Source of the DNA: Dehalococcoidia bacterium
GTDB taxonomy: Bacteria > Chloroflexota > Dehalococcoidia > DSTF01 > WHTK01
Direction of reading: 5' to 3'
Assembly: GCA_009377745.1 (NCBI GenBank)
Contig: WHTK01000026.1
Location: forward strand, 1 to 49,679
DNA: 49,679 nt
Of the stretch, positions 33,397-41,348 are shown piece after piece (position 1 is the stretch's first letter; each line of letters begins with the position of its first letter). The translations under genes were made by a program, and so were the position numbers. The notes below the pieces were generated by a model that made no database searches, was not told the origin of the DNA, and saw only the letters and a list, made by a program, of their open reading frames with translations.

Positions 33397-33609
33397 CTAA
33401 GGGGTGCCGGTGCCGGCGAGCGCGTCCTTCACCTCAGTGAAAACGTTCTCGAGTTCGTCACCCAAAAGACCCAGGACGCCGATGAGCACGATGCTCAGGA
33501 GAGCGATGATCAGGCCGTACTCGACCAAAGTCTGGCCCTCTTCGTCCTTGTCACTGCCGCGCATCAGACGCACCATGGCGCAAGTGTAGAGGTAGTTGAT
33601 TAGCTGCAA
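33397..33609 (-). CDS. flp: Flp/class IVb major pilin
   Basis: 70 residues from TTG 33609, which has AAGGAG 7 bp upstream. The leader ends at DKDEEG, and the processed pilin would begin around the conserved EEGQTLVEYGLIIAL, then a hydrophobic helix (LLSIVLIGVLGLLG) and a short polar tail ending GTGTP. This is the full Flp pattern, including the Glu five residues after the cleavage site (E of VEYG). A prepilin peptidase (TadV/CpaA) is not found in the window. It is followed by a strong terminator. Confidence 0.9.
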   Translation of the reverse strand: MQLINYLYTCAMVRLMRGSDKDEEGQTLVEYGLIIALLSIVLIGVLGLLGDELENVFTEVKDALAGTGTP

Positions 33610-33919
33610 GTTTTTGCTCCTTGTCTTCGCCCCTCGCCCGGGGGTTAGTACCGCTCGTGGCTTCCTGCCTTTTGCTTTGCTGGACCCGAAAATCCCGGCG
33701 ATCCCACATCGCGAATATTCGGGGATTTAGAGTCGGCTCTCTGCTAGTCGTCTCTAGGCGACCCTCCGTCTTCATCAGGCCTCGCCTCGGCCAATGCGTG
33801 GTGATGATTGTTTCTCACAAACAAGTATTCGACCGTTTTGACAGGGTCTGAACCCCTGTTTTATCCGGCTTCGAATTCCTAGCCAAAACCAGGGGTAATC
33901 CCAATACGAGACTTGCCTG
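33610..33919. other. 310-bp intergenic region upstream of flp
   Basis: No open frame with a start and ribosome site is visible on either strand. On the minus strand the last 150 bases before flp are purine-rich with several possible short stems (for example CCCCCGGGCGAGGGG just upstream of AAGGAG), so a structured leader is possible. I do not recognise a known riboswitch consensus. The promoter for flp is presumably here but no good hexamer pair stands out. Confidence 0.4.
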
Positions 33920-35416
33920 CTACGGTGACGCCACTGCCGTCCTCACGAAGATCGCCTCTACCGGGCCAGTGAACACACGGCGCCAGGCGCCGGTCTCCGC
34001 GTCCAGCCTCTCTGCCAGCGCCGAATTGGCTTCGATGATGATCAGGTCAATGCCGTGCTGCTCCAGGATCAGCCGCCAGTTGCGATGCAGCCCCATCACA
34101 TCCTGGTAGCGCTGCATCAGCGTGTCGCCGTAGACGTCCGCCCGGCCGTCGATGAACACCTTTTGCGGGTACAGCTCCTGGATCAGGTAGCCGCCCCAGC
34201 CGTAGTCATTGAACAGGCGCGCCTCTGGATAGTGAGTCTGAATGAAGGCCACGCCCTCGCTGGGATAGCCCAGGACGCCGTCCGTCCTCGCCTCCCGGGT
34301 CACTTGGTGGACGCCTGAGCGCGCCATCACTACCACCACCGCTATCGCAACGGCAACGATTAACGCGCCGTTAATCACGGACCTCACCTCCGCCGCGGAC
34401 GGCCTCAATCGCGCCCAATCGAAGCGCTCAACGCAGCGCGCCGAAGCCATGATCAGGAACACCATGGCGAACAGCGGCTGGTTGCGCAGGGACTGCAGGG
34501 CAAAGAAGGCAAAACACAGCGTCAGCAGCGGCAGGAACAGCTCTTTCCGACCGCCAAATACGCCAATGCCGATCAGCGTCACCAGCGCGACCGCCAGCGG
34601 CACAAACAGCGGACTGTGGAAGTCCGGCGATTGCCATTCGCTGATCAGCGCCATGCTGGCATTACCGGGCCTCAGATACTCGAAGGGATAGAGCAACAGC
34701 TCTACCGGGTTGGGCGAGATCAGTGTCGCGGCGAAGCAGCCGGCCAGAGCCAGCAGCACCGGCTTCAACTCCGTCTGGCTATGCCAGAGCAACCTCTCGC
34801 CGATCAGCGCCAACGTGTATAGCCCCACAACACCCAGCCCAAAGACGTAGCCGCCGTGCAGGTTGGCCCAGAGCACCATCAGGACCGGCAGCGCCCACAG
34901 CCGTCCCTTCCCTGAGCTGTGCCCCACGCAGACCGCCACGAACAGCGCAAAGAACAGCCAGGTGAACGCCTGAGGCCGTACGACCCAGTACGGCGAACTC
35001 ATGAAGCCAGCCCAGACAAAAAACAACACAGCCAGCCATCGCGAAACACCGAAGCCTATCGCGGTCCGATATGCCACCAGCAGCGCCGCCAGCGCGATGG
35101 CGCTGAACAACAGCACGTTGGCCGCGTAGCCGCCGGCGGACTCAACACCGTAGATCACCAGCTCGGACAGCCACTCGTGCGCTATCCACGGCTCTCCCTC
35201 CGCCGTGAACGAGAAGGGATCGGTCTGTGGCACCGCCTTTGTCTCGACGATCAGCTCGCCGGTGCGCAGATGCCACCAGTAATCGGGGTCGGTCGGATGG
35301 ATCAGGGAGAAGGCGAAGAAGGCGATGCTGAACAGCACCAGACAGAGCCGGGGGGCATCGATCTCCGGGAACGGTACGGCTACCAGCCGGCGGGAGTGGG
35401 TGGCAGTCGCTTCCAT
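33920..35416 (-). CDS. Polytopic membrane protein, putative GT-C-like
   Basis: 498 residues. About ten hydrophobic helices in the first 390 residues are followed by a soluble C-terminal domain of about 110 residues (ARLFNDYGWGGYLI, KVFIDGRADVYG, LIIIEANSALA). The first outer loop is HPTDPDYWWHLRTGELIV, with acidic residues after TM1, as in lipid-linked sugar transferases; proteins with this DPDxWWHLRTG loop are widespread but mostly uncharacterised. It lies in the same direction as the pilus genes and may glycosylate an exported substrate (speculative). Start ATG 35416. Confidence 0.7.
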   Translation of the reverse strand: MEATATHSRRLVAVPFPEIDAPRLCLVLFSIAFFAFSLIHPTDPDYWWHLRTGELIVETKAVPQTDPFSFTAEGEPWIAHEWLSELVIYGVESAGGYAANVLLFSAIALAALLVAYRTAIGFGVSRWLAVLFFVWAGFMSSPYWVVRPQAFTWLFFALFVAVCVGHSSGKGRLWALPVLMVLWANLHGGYVFGLGVVGLYTLALIGERLLWHSQTELKPVLLALAGCFAATLISPNPVELLLYPFEYLRPGNASMALISEWQSPDFHSPLFVPLAVALVTLIGIGVFGGRKELFLPLLTLCFAFFALQSLRNQPLFAMVFLIMASARCVERFDWARLRPSAAEVRSVINGALIVAVAIAVVVVMARSGVHQVTREARTDGVLGYPSEGVAFIQTHYPEARLFNDYGWGGYLIQELYPQKVFIDGRADVYGDTLMQRYQDVMGLHRNWRLILEQHGIDLIIIEANSALAERLDAETGAWRRVFTGPVEAIFVRTAVASP

Positions 35417-35537
35417 CAGAGATTTCGTCCTTCGCGGCTCATTGTGGTTGCACCCTCAGGCGTCCCAGCCGGTACGCGGTCTGAGGCATGGTGGCTGGCC
35501 GGGTCTCCCCTGAGTTAATGGCAGTAGTTCTTGCCGC

Positions 35538-35780
35538 TCAAGCCGCTTTCTGGGCTGCCTGGCCGTCGCCGAGATGGAGCAGGCGCTGGCGCATCTGCGC
35601 CAGGAATGGCGCGGACGGCGTAATGCTCTGGGGCAGCGGCCTGATCTTCGCCGCGATCTCCATGAGACGCTCTTCATTGGAGGAGTGATGCAGGACAAAG
35701 TCCTTGAGCTTCATTAGCTGGCCGCTCAAGCGATTGTCCAGGGACTGGTCTTTGTTTTCGTTATCGATGTTGGGTTCCAT
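35538..35780 (-). CDS. Small protein downstream of the ECF sigma gene
   Basis: 80 residues, mostly charged and helical (MEPNIDNENKDQSLDNRL, LMKLKDFVLHHSSNEERL, SAPFLAQMRQRLLHLG), no membrane segment. It starts 7 bp after the sigma-factor stop on the same strand, so it is almost certainly co-expressed. The 'PFLAQMRQRLL' segment recalls the cytoplasmic region of Chloroflexota anti-sigma-like proteins that follow ECF genes, but the usual membrane helix and sensor part are missing. It may be a short soluble sigma regulator or the remnant of a longer one. I see nothing else in the 121-bp gap downstream. Confidence 0.65.
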   Translation of the reverse strand: MEPNIDNENKDQSLDNRLSGQLMKLKDFVLHHSSNEERLMEIAAKIRPLPQSITPSAPFLAQMRQRLLHLGDGQAAQKAA

Positions 35781-35787
35781 TTCCTGC

Positions 35788-36405
35788 CTATCCTTGCATT
35801 AGTTTGCGCAGGTTTCCCAGCGCCCGGTGCTGTATCACCCGCACCGCCGGTACGCTCTTGCCAATCATGGCCGCGACCTCGCGGTAATCGAGCTCCTCAA
35901 CGAAGCGCAGCATGATCACCTGCCGCTGCTCGTCCCGCAGGCCCAGCAGAGCCTCGCGGACGCTGTTCTCGTCCGTAGACCGTTCCAGGGCTTCCTCTGG
36001 ATTGCGGTTCTGCTTCTGGTCGATGAACGCTTCGTCCAGCTCGCTGTGGTCGCGCTTCGACCGCAGGTGGCTCACCGTCAGGTTGTGGCCAATACGTAGC
36101 AGCCAGGCGACGAACGGCGCGCCTCGCTCCTTGTACCGGTCGATGGCTTCCCAGGCTTTGAGAAAGGTCTGGGCGGTCAGGTCCTCTGCCTCCCTGGCGT
36201 CAGTCACCAGGTAGTAGATGTGCCGGTAGACGCGCACCACGTGCTTGTCATAGAGCTCAGCGAAGGCCGTAGAGTCGCGGTCGATCGCTCTCTGCACCAG
36301 CTGACGCTCTTCTTCCCGGCTAGGCCGGTTGTCGCCAGCGTTAGTGCCTTGCGGTTCGGCTGCTGAGTTGGTAGTGCCGGAGGCCTGGAACGGTACGAAG
36401 CTCAT
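35788..36405 (-). CDS. ECF-type RNA polymerase sigma factor
   Basis: 205 residues. Region 2 is visible as FAELYDKHVVRVYRHIYYLV with AREAEDLTAQTFLKAWEAI (the DA.DLTQE.FL.A pattern), followed by PFVAWLLRIGHNL; region 4 reads REALLGLRDEQRQVIMLRF and EELDYREVAAMIGKSVPAVR, a helix-turn-helix. A 35-residue polar N-terminal extension precedes region 2. It directs transcription of an unknown regulon; the following small gene is a candidate regulator. ATG 36405 is the only reasonable start. It is 47 bp downstream of the VWA gene. Confidence 0.92.
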   Translation of the reverse strand: MSFVPFQASGTTNSAAEPQGTNAGDNRPSREEERQLVQRAIDRDSTAFAELYDKHVVRVYRHIYYLVTDAREAEDLTAQTFLKAWEAIDRYKERGAPFVAWLLRIGHNLTVSHLRSKRDHSELDEAFIDQKQNRNPEEALERSTDENSVREALLGLRDEQRQVIMLRFVEELDYREVAAMIGKSVPAVRVIQHRALGNLRKLMQG

Positions 36406-36452
36406 ACGGTCGAAAACTCCCTCTATGGGAGGATCGGCCGCAAATCCAAGCT

Positions 36453-38321
36453 CTAAAGGCCCTGTTCCCTTGAAGCCGGCAAAGATGGGTCATCTTCTAC
36501 CCGCGTCCACAGTGGCTGCAGGCGCATGCCGTGCTCCTGCGTCCGCATATGCGCCGACGCCTCGGTCTCATCCGGCGCCTCGATTTCCGGCTGCTCAGCC
36601 TGGAAGACAATGCGGTAGGCGCCCAGAGGCATATCGTCGCCGCTATCGAGGAAGATCCAGCCGCTGGTGACGCCCTCTGTGGCCATCGCGCTCAACGTGG
36701 TCAGTTTGTGATAGACCAGCCGGCCATTCTGGACCCAGACCCGCGCTTCTTCGGCGGCGATCCGGTCCTGGCCGTCATCCTCAATGAAGATGTCGGCGCT
36801 GGGGCTGCTGCCCAGGGTCAAGGGAGTCGAACGGATATCGAACTCCCGGATGCCCTCCAGTTGGCCGTTGCGGATCGCCTCCTCGTTCATCACAACCACT
36901 CGACCGAGCACGCGCTCCTGGACAGGCGGCGGTGGCGCCAAAGCCGGCTGATCCACCTGCTGCGCCTGCTCCGGCCAACCTTCGACCGGTCCAGGCGTCT
37001 CCACCCGGTTTGAGTAGGGCCGCAGCCGCGTCTCGTAATTTTCCGCGTTGGATGGGCGTCGTTTGAACAGCACCAGAAACACTCCACTCAAGGCTAATAT
37101 GGCCGCGACTATCAGGAAGGGCGCCAGCGGGATCGATGAGGGCTCGGACGGGACTACGATGGCGAACTGGACCTGCGCCTCACCCGTGCTGCCGCGCGAA
37201 TCCGTTGCCGTTACTTTCAAGGCATGATTGCCGGCTGCCATGAGCGCCGGGTCAAAGTCATAGCTAAACGGTTCGCTGGTGGCCGTATGGACCACCTCGC
37301 CATTCAGGGTGTATTCGACATCCGCGAGGCTAACTCCCTCCGGGAGCGCCGGTAGGAGCGTCACTAGCTCGGTCAGCTTCTGCCCTTGCGATATTCCTTC
37401 GAGCTTGAGGTCGAATGGGGGCGGCACGGCCCCGGCCAGAGGATCGAGTGTGCGCTCGATCAGGCCGTTGTCGGCCCGCACCGTGGCATGGATCGAGAGC
37501 TTGGCCGGCAGCGTCCGGTCCAGCGTCGGCGGCATATCAATCGTCAGTGTGTACTGGCTGCGAATCACGGCCGCGAGGTCGACGTACGCCTGCCGCAGCG
37601 CCACGGTCGTCGGCGCCTCCAGGAAGCGGCCCTTCGTGGCCGTGGCCAACTCGGTGAGATAGGCCCTATCAATTCCGGCGCCGAGACCGAGCGCGACCAG
37701 ACCGATGCCGCTTTCCCCGGCGGCCGATATCGAGGCAGCCCGCCTTGCCAGGCCGGTTGTCGCTGTGCCGTCGCTGAGCAGCACGATCAAACGCCGGCCC
37801 TGGGGCGCGGTTGCAGCTTTCTTCGTTGCCTCAATGACGCCGTCGTACAGCGCTGTTTCGCCCAGCGGCGTTAGTCTGGCAATTGCCTGGTTTATCAAGG
37901 CGCGGTCGGTTGTGTAGTCCTGTAGCAACGCGACGCTGGTAGCAAAGGACATGACGCTAACCTGGTCGGCCGGTTCCAGGCCGCGTACGAACTCCTGCAG
38001 CGCCTGCCGTGCCTGGTTGATGAACTCGCCCTGCATGCTGCCACTTACGTCCACCAATAACAGCACCGAGGTTGGGGCTCTGCTTGTGCCGCTCTCCAGG
38101 GAGGTGATTGACGCCTGAGCGTCGTTCAGCGCAACACGAAAGCTGGACGCCGTCAATCCGGTCGCGGCGCGGCCATCCGCGCCCACCACACTCACGGACA
38201 CTGTCAGCTTGCCCGGCTGCTCTTCAAGCGAGGTGATCTCAACCCGTACCGGGTCGGCGGCGAAGGCCGATCCGGCGAGCAAGAAGGCTGCCGCGGCAAG
38301 GGCAGTAGCTAGGATCCTCAA
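36453..38321 (-). CDS. Secreted/membrane VWA-domain protein with C-terminal FHA-like domain
   Basis: 622 residues from TTG 38321 (CAGGAG 6-7 bp upstream). A signal peptide (RILATALAAAAFLLAGSAFA) leads to an Ig-like strand region, then a von Willebrand A domain with an intact MIDAS: LLLVDVSGSMQ, later T in the GETALYDG stretch and LLSDGTATTG. Another beta domain (NHALKVTATDSRGSTG) follows, then one membrane helix (LAPFLIVAAILALSGVFLVLF). The cytoplasmic part ends in an FHA-like fold (FDIRSTPLTLGSSPSADIFI, RVWVQNGRLVYHKL). An outside adhesion module linked to an inside phosphothreonine-type module suggests signalling. It heads the sigma-factor/pilus region and is divergent from the AAA ATPase. 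Confidence 0.8.
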   Translation of the reverse strand: MRILATALAAAAFLLAGSAFAADPVRVEITSLEEQPGKLTVSVSVVGADGRAATGLTASSFRVALNDAQASITSLESGTSRAPTSVLLLVDVSGSMQGEFINQARQALQEFVRGLEPADQVSVMSFATSVALLQDYTTDRALINQAIARLTPLGETALYDGVIEATKKAATAPQGRRLIVLLSDGTATTGLARRAASISAAGESGIGLVALGLGAGIDRAYLTELATATKGRFLEAPTTVALRQAYVDLAAVIRSQYTLTIDMPPTLDRTLPAKLSIHATVRADNGLIERTLDPLAGAVPPPFDLKLEGISQGQKLTELVTLLPALPEGVSLADVEYTLNGEVVHTATSEPFSYDFDPALMAAGNHALKVTATDSRGSTGEAQVQFAIVVPSEPSSIPLAPFLIVAAILALSGVFLVLFKRRPSNAENYETRLRPYSNRVETPGPVEGWPEQAQQVDQPALAPPPPVQERVLGRVVVMNEEAIRNGQLEGIREFDIRSTPLTLGSSPSADIFIEDDGQDRIAAEEARVWVQNGRLVYHKLTTLSAMATEGVTSGWIFLDSGDDMPLGAYRIVFQAEQPEIEAPDETEASAHMRTQEHGMRLQPLWTRVEDDPSLPASREQGL

Positions 38322-38363
38322 TAATTACTCCTGTGTTTCTTGTCGGCGAAATGCTGGCAATCG

Positions 38364-38393
38364 TCCATATCCTGACGCAAAGAGATTTTCCAA
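38364..38393 (-). promoter_or_regulatory. Possible promoter of the VWA gene
   Basis: On the minus strand TTGGAA, 18 bp, TATGGA, 43 bp before TTG 38321. Both hexamers match four of six consensus positions. Confidence 0.4.
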
Positions 38394-38480
38394 CTGACTT
38401 GACATAGTTATTTGCCTTGCGGCGCTCACCGCGTTAGTCGCTTTGATTAGCCTATGCCAGACTCAAAATTGAGGAGATTT

Positions 38481-38537
38481 ATGCCTTGTCAGGGACGGTG
38501 TGCTCCTTATGCAAAAAGACTCCCTGAAAAGGCTTGA
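38481..38537 (+). CDS. Possible 18-residue peptide frame
   Basis: ATG 38481 with GAGGAG 4 bp upstream encodes MPCQGRCAPYAKRLPEKA, two cysteines, then TGA. The inverted repeat TCAGGGA/TCCCTGA (38489-38495 with 38521-38527) lies within the frame. It could be a leader peptide or a chance frame; nothing is known of it. Confidence 0.3.
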   Translation: MPCQGRCAPYAKRLPEKA

Positions 38538-38694
38538 CTTAACACAAAATGTTATGGCACCATCAGCAAGCCTTGCAGGAGCCTCAAACCTAGTCTGAGA
38601 ATCGGCAGGCGGAGCAGCTTCCTTGAGCGCCCACCGCTAAGGTCGCTGAAACAAGACAACTCCCGTCCTTCTCTCGAGAAGGACTCATGAACAT

Positions 38695-38756
38695 CGGGAC
38701 CGGACCGGAAGGTTGGGGCACAGGAGGCGGGGCCTGGGCCGCGACCTCCGGTCCCG
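38695..38756 (+). other. GC-rich stem-loop, possible structured RNA or terminator
   Basis: A perfect 10-bp stem (38695-38704 with 38747-38756) closes a 42-nt loop that can itself form a smaller GC stem. It is followed by CCGTCTTTCTTTACC, moderately T-rich. It could end a short transcript beginning near an extended -10-like TGTTATGGC (38550-38558). It is not recognisable as SRP, 6S, tmRNA or RNase P. Confidence 0.35.
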
Positions 38757-38994
38757 GACCCGTCTTTCTTTACCCTGCTTGTCCCTGGTTACCCCACTGT
38801 TTCTGCCTCAGAGCCGCGCGGCCGTGAGAGACCGTCGCTATCCATGCCTTGATGTGGACATCCATCCAATTGCGCACTCGGCCACTTAGCTCGCTAGCCC
38901 GTGTATCCGAAATGTCGCCTCACCGCTACGCCTCCTCTGCTGAAAAGCCGAAGATTTCATGAGGGGCTGCAATTGGCCCAGGAGGACGATATAT

Positions 38995-40368
38995 ATGGAG
39001 GCGGTTGCGCCAACGGCATTCCCGCGCGCAGGTTCAGCATTGAAGGAACAAGAAGAAGCTCCTTTTCGAGTCCAACCCAATAGCGTTGAAGAGACCGGTA
39101 TCAGCTTTGGCCAGCTGTTGGACCTGTGTATCAAGACCATCTACTTCAGCGGCCGCCCTTCTGCCCGCCAAGTCAGCGAGCAGCTCGCCCTTCCTTTCAA
39201 CGTGGTCGAGACTGTGCTCTCCTTCCTCAAGCGCGAGAAATTCATCGAAGTTGTAGGCTCCGTCGGGATCGGCGAGCAGCAATATCAGTACGCCCTCAGC
39301 GAGAAGGGCAATGACAGGGCCGCCGAAGCGCTGGAGCGTAACCAGTACGTCGGCCCCACGCCTGTCCCGTTCGAGCAGTACGTGCAGGTCGTGCATGAGC
39401 AGTCCGTGCGCAATATTCGCGTCGACGCCAACGTGGTCGACACTGCTCTCAGCGACCTGATCCTCACCGACACGACCCGCAGCCTTGTCGGTCCGGCCGT
39501 AAACTCCGGCCGCTCGCTGCTGCTCTACGGCGACCCTGGCAACGGCAAGAGCTCGATTGCCAAAGGCATCGGCCGCATGCTTAGTGGTCAGGTTCTGATC
39601 CCCTACGCCATCGACGTCAGCGGTCAGACCATTCGCGTCTTCGACCCGCGCGTGCACCAGGAAACCGCCGTACCAGAAGACGATGAGAGTGGGTCAGGTC
39701 TCCGGGCGCCGGTGCGTCCTGAGCGCCGCCGCGACCTGCGCTGGGCCGTCTCGCCCCGCCCGTTGATCATGGTCGGTGGCGAGCTAACCCTCGCCGACCT
39801 CGAGCTCAAGTTTTCACCCCAGGCGAAGTTCTACATCGCCCCCCTACAGATGAAGGCCAACTGCGGCATCCTCGTCATCGATGACTTTGGCCGCCAGCTG
39901 GTCCAGCCCAAGGAGCTGCTCAACCGCTGGATCGTCCCCATGGAGGCCCGCGTTGACCACCTCTCAATGCTCAGCGGTGAGACGATTGAGTTCCCCTTCG
40001 AGCTCCTGCTCGTCTTCTCCACCAACATCCCACCCAACCGCATCGGCGACGAAGCCTTCTTCCGCCGCATCCGTCACAAGATCGAAGTCGGCGACCCGGA
40101 CGAAGCGTCTTTCCTCGGCATCCTGCGAATGGTCTGCGAGAAGCAGAAGATCCCCTACTCCGAAGAAGCCGGCCGCTACCTCATAGACCGCTACTATCGG
40201 CCGACCAACCGTCACTTCCGCGGCGTCCACCCTCGTGACATCATCGACCTCCTCCTCGACATCAGCAGCTTCCAGGGACGCGCCCCCGGCTTCTCCCGCG
40301 AATGGGTCGATCTCGCCTGCGCCTCCTACTTCATTGACGACCACGACCAGACTCCTGCCCCCGTCTAA
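38995..40368 (+). CDS. AAA ATPase with N-terminal winged-helix domain
   Basis: 457 residues from ATG 38995, chosen because AGGAGG ends 9 bp before it (an ATG at 38959 has none). Residues about 35-110 look like a winged helix (FGQLLDLCIKTIYFSGRPSA, VETVLSFLKREKFIEVVG). The ATPase core has Walker A YGDPGNGKSSIAKG, Walker B CGILVIDDFGRQ, sensor 1 LLVFSTNIPP, and FRRIRHKIEVGDP-type arginine-finger region. It resembles MoxR/NorQ-type remodelling ATPases only in general form. Such ATPases often work with VWA proteins, and one is encoded divergently at 38321; that pairing is an inference. The gene ends 23 bp before heptad repeat copy E. Confidence 0.8.
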   Translation: MEAVAPTAFPRAGSALKEQEEAPFRVQPNSVEETGISFGQLLDLCIKTIYFSGRPSARQVSEQLALPFNVVETVLSFLKREKFIEVVGSVGIGEQQYQYALSEKGNDRAAEALERNQYVGPTPVPFEQYVQVVHEQSVRNIRVDANVVDTALSDLILTDTTRSLVGPAVNSGRSLLLYGDPGNGKSSIAKGIGRMLSGQVLIPYAIDVSGQTIRVFDPRVHQETAVPEDDESGSGLRAPVRPERRRDLRWAVSPRPLIMVGGELTLADLELKFSPQAKFYIAPLQMKANCGILVIDDFGRQLVQPKELLNRWIVPMEARVDHLSMLSGETIEFPFELLLVFSTNIPPNRIGDEAFFRRIRHKIEVGDPDEASFLGILRMVCEKQKIPYSEEAGRYLIDRYYRPTNRHFRGVHPRDIIDLLLDISSFQGRAPGFSREWVDLACASYFIDDHDQTPAPV

Positions 40369-40391
40369 CAACGGGCAAGCGCAGCTCCGGA

Positions 40392-40450
40392 CTAACACCT
40401 AACAGGTAACAAGAGGGTGCTCTGGCAGCTTGTTACCTGTTACTTGTTAC
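40392..40450. repeat. Heptad-built hairpin repeat, copy E
   Basis: Left arm 40392-40413 (CTAACAC, CTAACAG, GTAACAA, G), 15-nt loop, right arm 40429-40450 (CTTGTTAC-type, three units). It is shorter by one unit than copies A and B. The loop begins AGGG as in copy A. It ends 9 bp before the ATG of the SRAP gene, which has no Shine-Dalgarno. Confidence 0.88.
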
Positions 40451-40459
40451 TCTTGTCGC

Positions 40460-41155
40460 ATGTGCGGCCGCTTCACTCTCACCTACCGCGAGCGCCAGAG
40501 TCTGGCCGATGAGCTAGGCGTGGGCGTGGATGACATCCCGAAGGATTACGTCCCGCGCTTCAACCTGCCGCCCACCGACCCGCACTTCATCATGCGGCTG
40601 CGCTTCGAAGACCGGCAGCTCCTGCCGGCGAAGTGGGGCCTGGTCAACGGCTGGGCCCGGGACTCCAAACGCGCCGCCGCCCAGATCAACGCTCGCGCCG
40701 AGACGCTTTCGCGCTCTTCCGCCTTCCGAGACGCCTTTCAGAAGCGGCGCTGCGCCGTCCCGGCCGATGGCTTCTTCGAGTGGACGGGGGCCGGCAAAGA
40801 GCGCCAGCCGATCTGGTTCCACCGGCCGGACGGCAAGCTGATCCTCTTCGCCGGCCTTTACGAGTCCTGGCAGCCCCAGCCCGGCCAGTGGCAGCGCACC
40901 TTCACGATCATCACAACCGCCCCCAACAACCTGATCTCGCCGATCCACGACCGCATGCCTGTCATCCTCGATGAAGACGCGATCGACCGCTGGCTCGACG
41001 CCAAAGACGAGGACACGGAGAGGCTCAGAAAGCTCCTCGTGCCCGCCCCGGACACCCTCCTCATCCCCACGCCCGTCTCGCAGCGCGTCAACTCCGTCAA
41101 GAATGATGATCCAGCCTGCCTGGAGCCGCCGGAGGCGGCACTTCAGCTCCTCTAG
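40460..41155 (+). CDS. SRAP/YedK (HMCES-like) abasic-site-processing protein
   Basis: 231 residues. The catalytic cysteine is residue 2 (MCGRFT), exposed once Met1 is removed. NARAETLSRSSAFRDAF, CAVPADGFFEWTG (catalytic Glu) and HDRMPVIL (catalytic His) complete the SRAP site. The enzyme crosslinks covalently to abasic sites in single-stranded DNA and protects them. Start ATG 40460 is fixed by the need for Cys2. The frame opens slightly earlier at 40430, but that would translate the heptad repeat. No Shine-Dalgarno is present: the 5' side is the repeat right arm plus TCTTGTCGC. With Ku and UDG it makes three repair genes in the window, not clustered. Confidence 0.95.
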   Translation: MCGRFTLTYRERQSLADELGVGVDDIPKDYVPRFNLPPTDPHFIMRLRFEDRQLLPAKWGLVNGWARDSKRAAAQINARAETLSRSSAFRDAFQKRRCAVPADGFFEWTGAGKERQPIWFHRPDGKLILFAGLYESWQPQPGQWQRTFTIITTAPNNLISPIHDRMPVILDEDAIDRWLDAKDEDTERLRKLLVPAPDTLLIPTPVSQRVNSVKNDDPACLEPPEAALQLL

Positions 41156-41240
41156 CAAGGGGCTTAGGGCATAAAACGAGGACCCCAGCAGGCCGCTTTC
41201 CAGACTCATTACCACCCTTACGCGTCCTGACACAAACTGT

Positions 41241-41262
41241 ATCCTCTCCTTCAGGAGAGGAT
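41241..41262. terminator. Hairpin after the SRAP gene
   Basis: A perfect 9-bp stem (ATCCTCTCC with GGAGAGGAT) with TTCA loop, 85 bp after the SRAP stop. No T-tract follows, so it may be a weak terminator or an RNA-processing site. Confidence 0.5.
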
Positions 41263-41348
41263 CGTGTGAGCTGGTAGCAAGACCAATCGCCCGACCCTCG
41301 GCGCTCTATGTGCTACGTCCCCCACCGCGCTATGCTCTACTCACTCGC

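Larger units (their letters stand above)
38322..38994. other. 673-bp intergenic region between VWA and AAA genes
   Basis: An unusually long and, in its first half, AT-rich gap for this gene-dense window. It holds a possible minus-strand promoter (38364-38393), a short peptide frame with a good ribosome site (38481-38537), a TAACA/TGTTA palindrome at 38540-38554, and a GC-rich stem-loop (38695-38756). The remainder (38760-38979) contains no recognisable element apart from the ribosome site of the AAA gene. Confidence 0.6.

Noticed and set aside
33610..33800. c-di-GMP riboswitch upstream of flp
   Set aside because: Only a GCAAAGC fragment recalls the GEMM consensus; the paired elements and the other conserved blocks are missing.
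38690..38770. SRP RNA (CCGGAAGG resemblance)
   Set aside because: The full conserved loop around GGTCCGGAAGGAAGCAGCC is absent and the stem layout differs.
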